From Isoetes taiwanensis (taxonomy: Eukaryota > Streptophyta > Lycopodiopsida > Isoetales > Isoetaceae), in the NCBI GenBank assembly GCA_021234155.1, contig JAJEKV010000022.1, forward strand, positions 9,242,934 to 9,306,933: 64,000 nt of DNA, given 5' to 3'. Numbering within the stretch: the first letter of the stretch is position 1; every line of letters begins with the position of its first letter. The notes under the pieces were generated by a model. It did no database searches. It was given only the letters and a program-made list of their open reading frames with translations, and was not told the DNA's origin. The position numbers and the translations under genes are program-made. This document shows positions 46,460 to 58,469 of this stretch, in pieces.

Positions 46460-47951
46460 TCACCTCAATCTCGTGTTTTCAATAATGTTTTCGCAGCAAA
46501 GATTCTCGTCCAATCCTTCGACATCCTCGCCTCCGCCAGTTTGTCTCCCTCGGCCCGCCGCCTTTATCGCTTCCATTTGTCTTCCTCCCCTTGAAATGCT
46601 CATGAAGCGTATCCAAGTATGACTCAATGGTTTCAACCATGTCCTTATTTCCAACCACGGATATAGGTTTCATTCCAAACAAAGATAGCCCCCCCGAGAG
46701 AACAGGCCATTCATGTACCACTCGCATACAATTTGATCTTCCCACCAAGCTGGTTATGAAGTACTTGATAACTCTTGGCCGGATAGGAATTCTATGTATA
46801 GGACCTGGCCGCACCATCCTTGGGACCCTTGTCCATCGATGGAACATCCTCCATAAACCCCCCCCTTCCGTGGTTCCATCTCGCTCTTGAGAGATCATGA
46901 ACTTGTCGAGATAATGATGCTCGCTAGACCACCACTTATCCAGGTCGGCATCACGATCTTGAAATCAAAACCAAAACTATGTTGGCAAAGCTTGGTGCCT
47001 TCGCAAGCCAAGTCCCACTCATGATCAAGTTCAGATATGGAGTGCATGATCTTGTTGGTGAAGTTAATATCACCGCCCATTGGGAGACAAAGAAAGGTTT
47101 GATTGCCCTAAGCATGCAAAAAGACAAGGAAAACGAAAAGTATCCAGTCGGTCATGTCCGTATTATCGCCTTGTACCACCGCCGGCGTCGCCTTTGTCAT
47201 AAAAAAGGGTGGGGTCTTCGATCATATTGATGGCAAATAGTGCCACGGGTCCAGTGCCGCCTGCACCACCAAATCCCTTGTGTCCCAAAGTAACCAGAAA
47301 TGGGGGAGCTATCGTCACGCCTTTAAATGGGACCACCCCTCGAATCCAAGCTTCCTTTTGAATTGCCATAGCACGCTTCGGGAAAGGAAGGGTTTTGACG
47401 CTACGCTGCAGCCTTGGTGTTGATGTAGGGTTGACATAGACGGTTCAATTCCTTCATGTCTTCCCCATCAAGGGCAGCCTTTTCCTTGTAATAATCAAAA
47501 TCATGGTATTCATTAGATGCAACGCTTGCGAAACCCGTGATGCCTTTCTAACGACGCCGCCGCTTTTAGGATCAGGGCATAATCCTTTAGCGCCCCGCAC
47601 TTTAGAACTCCCCGTCTTCCTCAAGCAGGATTGTTCCCTCCAAGATTTTGCCTTGTAGGTCAAGCGCTTTTTGTCCGTGAGGCCCCTGTATCCTCTTCAT
47701 GAACCGCTTGTCAAACAACTTGGGGTCGGGGCCTCGCTTGGAAATTCTCCATTGCTTTGTCCTTTTTAGCTTGCCTCTTGTCCATTGAGCCCATATGTCA
47801 GCCCATTTCTCCCCGGACGCCTCGCTAAGAATGAGGTCGTATTGGTCCGAGAGAGACTCCCCTCGCCTTTCCTTGGTGTTCTCTTCTTCTTCTCCTCTTC
47901 TTCCTCTCCTCGCCATCTTCCTGTCCCTCCAAAGCTATAACATATCCGCAT
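46460..47951 (-). pseudogene. Unidentified GT2 cargo gene(s), fragmented
   Basis: Blocks from upstream to downstream on the minus strand: 47602-47930 (arginine/glutamate-rich start, LSDQYDLILSEASGEKWADI, TRGKLKRTKQWRISKRGPDP), 47455-47560 (NEYHDFDYYKEKAALDGEDM, MKELNRLCQPYINTKAA), 46895-47080 (GDINFTNKIMHSISELDHEW, KLCQHSFGFDFKIVMPTW) and 46479-46898 (KYFITSLVGRSNCMRVVHEW, GMKPISVVGNKDMVETIESY, LDTLHEHFKGRK). The first block resembles the W/K-rich block of the GT1 cargo gene at 7114-7425. Family unknown; perhaps a single protein of over 400 residues. Confidence 0.45.
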
Positions 47952-48139
47952 AGTTTCTCAAAGGTCTTCCACTTATCCGGAGGGAGCCCTCGCTTCCTTT
48001 AGGGCCGAGGACAACCCAATGCTTTCCACCGCTGCCTAGCGTATGATCCGGTCGATAAGGGCCGCATTCGCATAATGTACCAATGTCGAGCATGAAAGTA
48101 TCTACAAACACCCAGGAATAAACAAGAAAAAGGGGGGGT

Positions 48140-48480
48140 CGGGTTTCTCGGCTCGCGAGTCGAAAAGTCCCTTGAATGTCTAATTTTTTACGCTCGTATC
48201 CTTTGATTTTTTCGATATTCGCTTTTCTCGACTCGGCGAGTCGAAAACCCCAAAGATAATCGGCAAATGTTAGGATGGTAGGGCTTTCACTCGCGAGTCG
48301 AAAAGTCCCATTCAATGTCTAATTTTCTTTTATTGGCTTAAGGGTTTTTCGACCAGCGAGTGAGAAAGCTCCACATCCTTTGATTTTCTGACTACTCCGG
48401 CTTTCGACTCGCGAGTCGAAACCCCCGTGATAATCGCAAATGTTAGGATGGTAGGGGCTTTCGACTCGCGAAGTCGAGAA
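48140..48480. repeat. Dense palindrome cluster, GT2 family
   Basis: Six copies of TTTCGACTCGCGAGTCGAAA-like palindromes at about 48147, 48222, 48287, 48344, 48401 and 48458, with spacers that also repeat (TGATAATCGCAAATGTTAGGATGGTAGGG-type, twice). It lies between two minus-strand cargo genes, as the 8.05-8.30 kb cluster does in GT1. Confidence 0.9.
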
Positions 48481-48742
48481 TGGAAAGATTCGTGGTGAGT
48501 TATTTACCTTACGAAATGGGCACTCGGCCGCTATTGTGTTCGCAAAGGGCTACCGCCGCCGCTCGTTCTGTGGCGCGTCGTAGAAGAACTCGCAGACTCT
48601 CGCTTGGCATATCTATCCTTGATCCTTTGGCGCACCTCCTTCTCCCACGCAATACTTGAGCCGCCTTAACGGATCAATTGCCTACAACCCGTAACCGGAC
48701 GCCTTTTCCCTTCGTGATCTTCCTCGACTTCCAAATAACAAC

Positions 48743-49600
48743 TCACCGCCGACCGCTAAAAGGTATGACATCCGCAGAGCATTGATCTGCAGAATGGATG
48801 TCGCACCATCGGTTCGTAATCTCCAAAGATGTGTGCCGGATTAAATTCCACTCGGTTGAACAAGACGGCATCTCCGCGCAAACCTTCAGCCGCCTAATGT
48901 CCAAAGAAGCTTGTGTGTGATATTCCCAACGGATAATACCGAAGCTAGACGCCCATTTTCTCAGGCCCCCTCTCTCGAAAATCCCGATCTGATCATCCGA
49001 TCGAGGTTTGGGAGTCGACCATATCTTCGCCTCCTTCGCATCCGACTCTCCCGCGGTGGTGTCATCATCCCCATCTTTGTTTTTGGTGGACTTTTTTGTG
49101 TATGAACCACAAATATTCCCCATCGCAGAGTGTTGTAGAGTCTTCAAAGACAGAAGTGAAGCTCCCTCGTATTGAAATGCAGCTTTTCCTCGACTGAAAT
49201 CTCCATACCAAGCTCCCCGATGTTAGGGTTCCGGCCTCCTTCATCCCTTCCGTATCCTTCCACCCAAGGTTCGACAATTTAAAGGCGCCGGGCTTTTTTC
49301 TAGGTGCCCTTAGCCTTGCTCATGGAAGAGTGAGAATAATTTGAAACTGCTAATTTTTGGTGCGATAGAACTTACTCTTCCGGGCAGTCCTCGACATGTA
49401 GTGTTAAATGCTTTGAATCATAGAGACGGAGAGCACAACAATCGATTTTCTTGTACTTGTCTCCGGAGCTCTTCTTGTCCCTTTGGTGTAGAAATGTAGA
49501 TCTTTCTCCTTCCCACTTGTCGATACCTCGACATACCACCAAGAATCTGCCATTGTTTCAAGAAGCTCGTCTCCAGTCCCTCGATGATCTAAGAATGGAG
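48743..49600 (-). pseudogene. Unidentified GT2 cargo gene
   Basis: The start is probably near 49560 (MADSWWYVEVSTSGKEKDLH, then YKKIDCCALRLYDSKHLTLH in the next frame). Downstream blocks are KKSTKNKDGDDDTTAGESDA and GGLRKWASSFGIIRWEYHTQ, ending at SADVIPFSGRR. The WYVEV opening parallels EWYVDL of the GT1 8423-9397 gene, so this is probably the corresponding cargo position. Family not recognised; at least two frame changes. Confidence 0.4.
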
Positions 49601-50967
49601 TTCGCCGATCACCAAAGGAGTCCGAGGTGAATGCCGCAAGAAGAACGGATGGATCAGCTAAAGGTATTCCACAAAAGAAAAACCTCGTGAGCTCACCCGG
49701 GTGTTTGTCTTCTTCTTCTTGCTACCGGCAGAAGCATCCCTCCTGGGCCGACTTGGACGGAGTCATTTCTATATGCCCTCTCATCCTCTTCTGGACGACT
49801 GTAAATTAAGTTTCCTCCGCGTTGTGAGTTTTAGGACTGCATGTAAAAAGATCGGCGTGTTCTTTAATTTGAAGTTAAGGACATGCAATCATTTATGAAA
49901 AAAAAGGGCTAAGGGTACAGCACGGTCGGCTTTTAGCCCGCCCAAACACTATTTCAAATTGAATCACATCAAGGGACTAAGTGAGTGGAGCTGAGTTTAT
50001 CTTCCTCGCGCATTGGGGAACTCGAGGTCGGAGGGGATCATCGATCGTGAGCGACTTCCTAATGGCGCCAGCGACGCAGAAGCTGCTAACAGCTTTGCAT
50101 ATGTGTGTTTTTCCCCGACCGGCCCCTATTGCAAGCAGCTTGAATTGATCGATGAGCACGGAGCTAAGGTAGGAAGCAGAGGAGCCGCCGAATCGAACTC
50201 TACACCGCGGCGCCATGGAAAGGGGATACGCGAGAATCGCAGCGGATACGAAGTAATAGATGAATACACTCTTGAAGAGACCGGCGACTAAGAAGCAAAG
50301 ACTCGGGTGAGGCCGCTGATCCGTGATACAAAAGGCTCCAAGGAATTACCGCGGAAGAGGTGAGTTTCGTGAGATGCCTATGTTATTTCGCTTGTAGAAC
50401 ATGCCGTATGTGTTTAAATAATGGAACCTGCCGATAAGCTCGACGGATTCAAGAGTGTTTCCTTGTCCAGCATTTCTCAGCTTCGAGATGATTTACTCTC
50501 TAGGTTGAGAGATGCTCTCAGCAAGGAAACATTGGATCGGGGTAAAGAAACGCCCGCTTTAGGTCCGTTTTTCCATGGATCAAGCATTTGGAATGTTGTA
50601 CATAGATCAGTGCTAGACTAAGGCCCGTGAGATGCGGTTCAAATGCATCCTCTTGTAGTTAGTCGGAGGGGCTCACCGTCCTCAACCACTCCTCTTCGCA
50701 ATATTCGAGGAAGATGGTTCAAGGAGAGTGGCTCGCATGCAGCGAGGCACTTTGGGACTAAAAAATGAGAATAGAAAGTGCAAGATTTGTAGAGAATGCA
50801 AGCCTTGGCTTCCTCTCGCGGGTTTCCCCCGTGGTTAGTTGTAGAGGCCTCCACCCAGTCCAGCCCCTCCCCTCGCACTATTCTAATGACGAAGATGGTT
50901 CAAGGAGAGTGACTCGACCGGTCGAGGCCACCGCTACTGCATTACGTGGAGAATTGGTCGGTTAAGG

Positions 50968-51037
50968 GATTCTCGACACTGAGTCGAGAATGCTTGGCTT
51001 CCTCGTTTACATTCTCGACTCGCAAGTCGAGAATGCC
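50968..51037. repeat. Palindrome pair, GT2 family
   Basis: TTCTCGACACTGAGTCGAGA and ATTCTCGACTCGCAAGTCGA, each followed by ATGC and about 40 bp apart. Confidence 0.85.
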
Positions 51038-51109
51038 TAGGTTCTATACGCACAAAATTAAAATTTCGACGATAAAGTTAAAAATAATGATTTTTAATAA
51101 AATACGATT

Positions 51110-51560
51110 TAACGATAAATACCCCGCCGCGGAAAATCTTCGCACGCCAAACCTTCGCGTGAAAGCGCGGACGCTAGGAAAGAATCGCTGAAAAGGACAA
51201 ATCGACATTCGTGGTAACGCTGAAAGCTTCGCGGATAGCCGCGACGCTAAAATTTTTCGCACGCTTATCCAGCTTCATTTTCACAGACGCCGAAAAGCAG
51301 CAGCGTTCGAAAAATAATGCAAAAAATACGGCAAAAACACCCGCTTTTAAGATTTTTATGCGACGCCGGGGTGACAACTAAATCGCGACGCCAAAAAGTC
51401 CGCCAGACACGGTATGCTTGTTTTCGCCACGTTTTTAAAAATTTTGGTTTCCGCGACGCTTCAAGGTTTCACAGACGCTTAAAATTTTTCGCTGCATCGC
51501 CGATATAGTTGTTTTCGGGCAGACGCGAAAAATCTTCCGACGCCGGAATTGTTTTTTGTC
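51110..51560. other. CpG-rich patch with repeated GACGC words
   Basis: Unlike its surroundings: many GCGACGC, CAGACGC, TTCGC and AAAATTTTTCGC words over 450 bp, no coding motif. It may be an old tandem repeat or a foreign insert. Confidence 0.5.
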
Positions 51561-52179
51561 AGTTTTTTTAGTGCCTTATACGGCAAATTTGTGTCAGATC
51601 ATACAATCTCATAATGCGTGATTCCGTAGATAAAACGCGAAAGCGATTGAAACCTATCCTCGGTCGAGAATGCCTTGGCCATCCGTAACTCCTGCTAGTA
51701 CACATGGAGTGCCTTCGCAAGGCATTCCTCATGAAGATAGAATGCATACAAAGAAGCTCGCGGGAATGCATGCATTTCAGCTCTCACACAGAGAATTGGT
51801 TAGAGAGTTGGCTCTCGCAGACAGTAAAAACACTTCCTCACAATGTCCGAGGAAGATAGAAGGAGAAAGTGTTTAAGACCGCCTCACCAGCTCTAGTGCA
51901 CTTGAGTCAAGCTTCTCACTCACGGTCGGCAGCCAAAGAATCCTTGTCAGGTTAGACCTCCACCCAATCGAGCCCATCCCTTCGCAATATTCTCGCTAAG
52001 ATGGTTCAAGGAGACTCCGGCCTTTGATCGGGTAGAGGCCATCGCACTACACACAGGAGAATTGGGTTGTTAAGAGTTGGCCCGCAGACAAATAAAACCA
52101 CTTCCCTTCGCAATGTCCCCGGAAGATAGAAGGAGAGTGGTCAAGACCGCCGTTGCAGCCAGCTCGAAAGTGCACTAGA

Positions 52180-52515
52180 GCTCGCGCTTTCTCGAGAAGT
52201 CGAAAGCCGCCAAGATTCAGCGGGTTAGTCGTTGAGGCCTCCACCCAGTCGAGCCACCCCTTCGCAATATTCGGCGAGCATGGTTCAAGGAGAGTGGCTC
52301 GAGACCGGGTGGAGGCACCGCGACCGCACAAAGAGCCATTGGCGTGGTATACATTCTCACTCACGAAGTCGAAAGGTCGCGCAGCAGGTTCTAAAGAATG
52401 TGAAGACATTGGGTAGCCGCGGCAATCCCGGTCGCGAAGTCGAGAATCCAACCCGCCAAATCACCCGTAGTGTACACTCCCTCTTCTCGCCGAAGTCGAG
52501 AAGTTCTCTACTCCG
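52180..52515. repeat. Palindrome cluster, GT2 family
   Basis: Arms of the CTCGACTCGCGAGTCGAG type, mostly decayed, at about 52190, 52345, 52430 and 52484, interspersed with the hairpin modules. Confidence 0.65.
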
Positions 52516-52519
52516 CAGT

Positions 52520-53520
52520 CGGCAGAAGAAGGCCCTACTTCCTTGATCATATAAGTGAAGTATTCTCAACTCGCCACTCCCTTCGCATGTCTCCCGCAAA
52601 GGGATTTGCCGTGAGTTAGAAATGGAGATTCTGCGGAAGCAATTCCTATTCTCAATTTTGCCCGGAGAAAGACATTCTAGTTATTTTCTCTTAATGCTCA
52701 AGCAATATCTTACTTCCTAACACCGCCTCCTCGATGATTTCTCTCTGCTGTTTGCTACTATAACCACTATTCTCACTTGTGCATGTACAATGTATTCAAT
52801 TCAACCACAAGCAAGAAAAAAAGATAACAAAAAAACGTAAAACAATACAAAGATTATTAAGATTAATGAGAAAAACAGAGAAAAAAGTGGAGAACAAAGA
52901 TGAGAAAAGTGGAGAACAAAGACAGTAAAAATGAGATTAAAAAGGGTATGATATTACAAAACATACCCGAAGATTTGATGATGAGGAGGAGGCTTCCTAA
53001 CTTCGATTCCATGTGGGTATAGTCGCTGACAAAGCGTGAATAAGGATTTGTCAAAGAATTGTATCGTGGATTAATAAGAGCCTCTAACAAATGTAATATA
53101 AGAAAAATGCACTAAAAAGACTTACGTAAAACTAAAAAGCAGCACAAAAGGGCCTCACTTTCTTCTCCTCAGAACGCCCGCCCGAACAATGAACTCGCTA
53201 CGAGAACTTCGGGCATTGAAGCGCCCCGATCAATGATAATTCAAGCCGCCGTCATAAGATGGCGCTGAATCGCCGGGTTTGATCGATCGCCGACCGGTAA
53301 AGCGGCTTAAGGAAACAGGGAGCTCAAGAGTGACCGGAGAAAACAGGGGAGGAAGAATGGTCTGGGAGAGGAAGAGGGTGCAATTCACTGGCCGCACCCT
53401 CGAACCCTCGTAAAGTGCAATAATATACTTCCGCCACGCAGGGCCATGCCCCTCCATGACGTGGCGGATTAGCCGACGACGGGTTACGGTTTCCTCCTAA
53501 GAGGCTTCACGTGGCCATGC
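52520..53520. other. GT2 interval without recognised gene
   Basis: A-rich around 52810-52960. A minus-strand ORF at 53230-53457 with an arginine-rich end shows no family signature. Confidence 0.35.
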
Positions 53521-53529
53521 CAAGATATG

Positions 53530-53780
53530 AAAGGGTTGGTTATATGTTTATATATGTTGTCTTATGTATTTAATAAGGTTTCAATGGTTGAATAGTATCA
53601 ATGGTATATATGGTTACAATGTTCACATATGGTTTAGAATGAGTGTGGTTGTATGCTTTAATATGGTTATATGATTTTTAGTTAATATGGTTGTATGATT
53701 TAATATGGTTATATTTAATATGTTTGTATGGTTTTATATGGTTCATATGGTCATATTTGTGGTGTTTGGGGCTATATGGT
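53530..53780. repeat. TATGGTT-word AT-rich tract
   Basis: About 20 scattered TATGGTT/TATGATT words form a low-complexity tract upstream of the DUF7869-type gene. Confidence 0.7.
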
Positions 53781-54426
53781 TTTAATGTGAGCTTTTCATT
53801 CAGGGGAGCATGTGAGATGAGTAAAATGGAGCCAGTGGAAGTCCAAAGGAGGCCATTGCCCTAGGCTCCAATGGAGGAGGATGGGTTGCCTTTTGTTGCA
53901 CCCTTGCAACCAGATGGTATTTGCAGGGGCATAATAACCGCAGCTTGATCCATTTGATAGTGTGAATGATGAGAGGTCGAGATGAACATCTTGGAGTTGG
54001 CATTGGAAGCTTCTTATCGGGTTGATACTATCATGTCCCGGGAAGCTCTAGTGATTGCATTGTGTGCTCGTGGCTTTGGAGTCCCAAGCTCGGCTTGAGA
54101 TGGCCAATTAGATTTATTACACACAAGAATGGTGATACTCTAGAATGCCCTACTTGAACTACACACCCCAAGGCCCACCCAAGGCCATGTGGAAGATTTG
54201 GTGGTCGGCGAGCATCCTTTGATCACAAGGAAGAGACGCTTATGTCTTTCATAAAAGGCAGCCAAAGGTGCCCAAGAGGCCTAGAAGTGACAAATATTTA
54301 GAAAGGATGGAAAGTATGGCACCAACCAAAGAAAGCCCGAGGCAATTAGGGGGACAAGAGTGTTGCAACCTAGATTGCACAAAGGCATTACAATGTGGAT
54401 GACCTCGGCGATAAGGTCCCAATACA

Positions 54427-56711
54427 TTGGACAGCTTCAAAAAGATAGGATTAATTTCATTTACTCCTTGTGTAGGAATTCCAAATATGATGAAAACACA
54501 GACGGCCGCTATATCAATTGAGGGGAATGAAGGTATGTATGAGAGCATTGAGATGGATTCTTGGGGTGAGCAAGTCTTCATTTTACGTGATATCGAGCAG
54601 GTTAGAAAAGGGCACACTTTGTTCCAACATGGTAATGCACTCACTTTGAAACCTAGAGCAAATACTCTAAAGGCCATTGCGCCTTCGAGAGCTTTGTGAG
54701 ATACATGTCTCAATCTATGCCCCACAAGTCGAAGGTGAACGAAAGCACCTGTGCGAAGTGGTGCAAAGAGTGTTGCCACAACACTATATCCAAAAGGAGT
54801 GCCTTAAGGAGGTCAACTCCATCCTAGAAACTACCGGAGGTAGGCCTCTTTCTCAATCACATTTCAGCAAGTTATGGAGCACTCACTTCTGGACGTGAGT
54901 GTCCTACAACACATGCCATTCTCAAAGTGCAACACTTGCATTCAACTCAAGGATACACTTGCATCAACCGCAATAGAGAAAGAAAGAATGGCAATTAGGG
55001 AGCAATTTGCGATCACCAAAGGGACCAAATATCATGTAGACAACTTGTATTGGCAAAGTGGAGAACATTTTCCGAGATGCAAATGGACAAATTTTTGTGT
55101 ATAATTCATGATAAGATGGACCAACACAAGACTTTCTTTGCCAAAGCTAGATCCTTTACCCAAGCGTTGTCAAAACGCTTTTCGATGAAAGTAAGTCCAT
55201 GGTGTATTAACACATGGTCATGGAACCGAAACATATGGTCATTTTGTGCTTGATCTATGGAGAGATGATCCAAACTTCCATGTGAGCTCTATTTTCAAGT
55301 GCTTGAGAACACTAGAGAAAGGATCGATAGAAGGGAGGGAGGTATTCCCTTCAAAGACCCATTTTGAGGCTTTGATGGATGATCAACCGCTTTGTTACCA
55401 AAGGCGATAAAAAAAGCTCACATCCAAGGTGCCTAGTGAATCAAGGAGGACTTGGGATGATTTCCCTTACTAGAGAAATCAACGCCTGAGGAGCTATGTG
55501 TTTCAGGGCTTGGACAACCTGCTGGAAAGAAAACAAGAATAGATGGATGTTTGGGGCAATGTCATACTTGGACAGCGGTGGGGGAGTATTCAAAGTTGTG
55601 AAAGTGGGATTCATGATGGTGGGGCATACGATGATGATGATATTGATGGATTCTTTGAACTTTCTCCACCAAGCTCAAGAGAGAAAAAAACGTGACCACT
55701 CTCCCCTAACTAATGGATGTGTTTGAGAGTCGCATTGACCCCAACCCAATGGCTTTCTTGATGGATGAGGTTGCGATTGGAAATCATTTGTAGAAGGATA
55801 CTTGCTAGATGGCAAGGACCGCTTGACAGACACACAAAGCCACTTCAATTCAAGTTTTGGGTTAGGGATGGAATACCAATCATGCAATATAAGTGGAGAC
55901 CAGGTGACAAGTTGTGGATGCCCGCATACAAGGTATCGAAGTTGTGGCAAAGGGGTGCTCCGGGTGAAGTTCTCATTCCTAAAGGGCAGCCAAAACCACT
56001 ACCTCCCTTCAAGACAAACAAAGACTCTAGCCAACCGTGAAGGGCATCAAGGATTACATAACGCGACCGATGATGTTCAAAAATGGAAAGCACACCTCCA
56101 CTCTTAAGAAAAAATCAAATGGACTCCCCTAATCAAGCACCGAGAAAGTTGTAACATGCTTAGAAACTGAACAGCCATGTGGGAGGGAGCTAAGAGACGG
56201 GTTCTTGCCAGAGTCAAGATGGGAGGGTTCTCAAGGTGCAAGCACGTCTAAGAATGCTCACTTGGGTCCCAAGTGGTTTGTGGGAAGTAAGGCCTCAAAG
56301 CCGGCGTGGTTTGATCTTCCCGAGTGGGATCCCTTGAGGACATCAAGGAAGGATACTTTGTGCTAGTAAGGCCCCGATGATGAGGACTGTCCCAATATGG
56401 TTAGGGGTGGCACTCTAATGTGACCACCACTATGCCCGATGGAGAGGAGTTGCGCCCGATTCCAAATTCAATATTGGGAGCCCATTGGGAGGCAAGAGAA
56501 GGGCAACTTGAAGGAGCAATACACTGACTGCTGGGAGAAGAAGTGGAGGCCAAATTATGCTGACCCTCAAAGGAGGGAATTGGTGGAGTGTGTGGTATGG
56601 TCATATCCAAGTTCTCACATTGCAAAAGACAACACACACAAGATCCCAAGAAAGGAGATGGACAAGGCCATGAGCAACCTCCATGCTATATCATTGTATG
56701 AGGGTGCATAA
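54427..56711 (+). pseudogene. DUF7869-type putative DDE/DDD transposase of GT2 (decayed)
   Basis: The same family as the GT1 gene. Blocks: QSHFSKLWSTHF (54860), FSKCNTCIQLKDTL (C-x2-C), CIIHDKMDQHKTF (first Asp, about 55100), KENKNRWMFGAMSYLDSGGG (second block; the LDNC part is displaced), KVGFMMVGHT (third block, after which the HEDVD motif is lost by frame changes), KFWVRDGIPIMQYKWRPGDK and QYTDCWEKKWRPN (about 56520). More frame breaks than in GT1, so this copy is older or less constrained. It lies at the same place relative to the right TIR as in GT1, which supports its role as the element's transposase. Confidence 0.75.
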
Positions 56712-56882
56712 TATTGAGAAGTTTGAAAACTTTCTCAACTAGTGGTTTGTAAAATTTATGAGGAAAACAAGTAACCCAATTCTATGTGTGTCATGTGTAA
56801 TTCTATTCAAGCAATCAATTCAGAAATTTCTTTTATGGTGTGTGAGTCCCATTTTCAGTCCGAGTCCCAAAATTCAAGATTT

Positions 56883-56907
56883 GTCCCACTTTAATTAAAT
56901 ACGACTT
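56883..56907 (-). repeat. GT2 right terminal inverted repeat
   Basis: Exact inverse of 44230-44254; followed by TGTG. Confidence 0.95.
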
Positions 56908-57734
56908 TGTGGATTTCAACTTACAGCTAGAGGAATAGGTTGCAGAAAATGCTAATTTGTTGAGAGGAGATCCTCATAGTTTGCGCTCAACTAACAAGAG
57001 ACAAACTCTTAGATACGCAAAGAGCAAACACAGAGTTCAAGGCAATCACAATGCTAAAAAGAACGAAAGAATGCTAACAAGCAGGAAACAAATGGGTTGA
57101 GAAAAGTAGAACATGCCAGAACAATCGACACAACCCTTCAAAACAATTAACTCTGCAAGCAAATATAGAAAAGATGAATAAAGTGCATTTTCATGATTTG
57201 CAAAAAGCAAAAGCACGAGGTTTGAATTCTAAAAACCTATTTAAGCAAAGTGCACAACAATGCAGTATAGTTGCTGTGACAAACCTTAACACAGGCTCAC
57301 GATGTCATTCTAAACAATTTCTTGGGCGGTTGCCAACCCATTATCTTCTTTGTTCAGTCCACAAATCTAAACCTGACAGTGAAAGTGATCCAATCGTGTG
57401 AGAAAGCATTTGAGCGTAATGGGCAATATAGTATATAAATCTAAGACCACAAAGCACAAAAAGGAGAAAGAATTCCACTTGCCATTATTAATGAATCCAG
57501 TGGTATTATTAATAGTATTGTTGCGGTTGTCTTGGGAATGTGCAACGCCTATTGATGATGTACTCCTTTGTGATGATCTGGAGTTCCCCTTGCTATCCAT
57601 TTCATTAGAGCTAGGAGACCACCAATCCTTTTGTGGGTGACCATGACCATGCATTCCCCTCCTATTTCTCTTTTTACGTGGTGGCTTGTCTTGAAGAGTT
57701 ACAGATGGGTGTTTGTTGAAAACTCCAACACAAC

Positions 57735-58465
57735 CACTGCTCTGTCGCAAACAATGTTTGGTGTGAATCCTTCATCTTGCATGAGCGCAAAAATATGCAG
57801 GGCAAACTCTCCATCCCCATTATCCACATACCCAAATATCAAAGCATTCCAAGATATCTCATCGTGATATGGCGTCCTGTTAAAGACTTGGTGAGCATGG
57901 GTAATGCTTCCACACTTGGCATACACAGCTACCAAAGTATACTGCCCACAAATATGCTCATCTCATGCCCACTCTTTGCAAGTTGAGAGTGGATGCTTAT
58001 AACGTATTCCAAGCACATCTTTCCCCTAGAGTTTGCCCCAGCTTTGTTACCATCTCCTTTTTCTGCACAATTAGCACATGCCTTCAGAGCACTGAAATAT
58101 GTTCTAGCATTTGGCTTGCAATCTTCTGCCTGCATGAATGCAAATAACTTAAGGGCAACATCGCTTCCCCCACACTCTATATACCCACTTATGATAGCAT
58201 TCCAAGATACTACATTATACTGCAGCATCCTATCAAAGACACTACAAGCATCTGACATGCTCAAACATTTGGTGTATAAATGCACCAAACTGTTGGCATA
58301 TCAATGCCTTTATCCTCTGCACTATTAATCAGATCAGCATGAAGTCTTCTCCCTGTCTGCAGGTTTCTCAGACTGCTGCATTCTTTCAATGCAACAGGTG
58401 TTATAGAAAGGTGTGGCCTCACTCCATTCTTGCACATGTTATCATAGATAAGTAATGCATCTTCA
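57735..58465 (-). pseudogene. Pentatricopeptide repeat (PPR) protein fragment
   Basis: Successive PPR units on the minus strand: MCKNGVRPHLSITPVALKEC, LHADLI, LVHLYTKCLSMSDACSVFDR, VVSWNAIISGYIECGGSDVA, LKLFAFMQAEDCKPNARTYF, IHSQLAKSGHEMSIFVGSIL, YAKCGSITHAHQVFNRTPYH and ISWNALIFGYVDNGDGEFAL. This is a PLS-type pattern as in plant organellar RNA-editing and processing factors. Frame changes occur near 58265, 57940 and 57735. No E/DYW domain is found; downstream sequence (57367-57735) is basic and asparagine/serine-rich. No start with an organelle transit peptide is visible. Confidence 0.85.
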
Positions 58466-58469
58466 TTTC

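Larger units (their letters stand above)
50640..52330. repeat. Repeated ~95-bp hairpin modules in GT2
   Basis: At about 50655-50745, 50845-50940, 51952-52040 and 52225-52320 a module recurs: GCCTCCACCCAGTCGAGCC, TTCGCAATATTC, GATGGTTCAAGGAGAGTGGC and CCGGGTGGAGGC. The first and last words are inverted complements, so each module can fold into a long stem. Related shorter pieces (CTTCGCAATGTCC, GGAAGATAGAAGGAGA) lie at about 51830-51880 and 52100-52145. Confidence 0.7.
44230..56907. mobile_element. GT2: giant TIR DNA transposon with cargo genes
   Basis: Perfect 25-bp TIRs (44230-44254 and 56883-56907) start AAGTCGTATTTAATTAAAGT; the flanks carry a perfect 4-bp duplication TGTG (44226-44229, 56908-56911). 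Length 12,678 bp. Minus-strand cargo includes the HAD/FCP1-like gene near the left end and several unidentified genes; a plus-strand DUF7869-type gene is near the right end. The layout parallels GT1, and the TIR cores align (AATTAAA-TGGGA), so the two are diverged members of one family. All genes are frame-broken. Confidence 0.88.

Noticed and set aside
53530-53780. TATGGTT-rich tract as a centromere satellite or telomere-like repeat
   Set aside because: Words are irregularly spaced with no fixed unit; plain low-complexity sequence.
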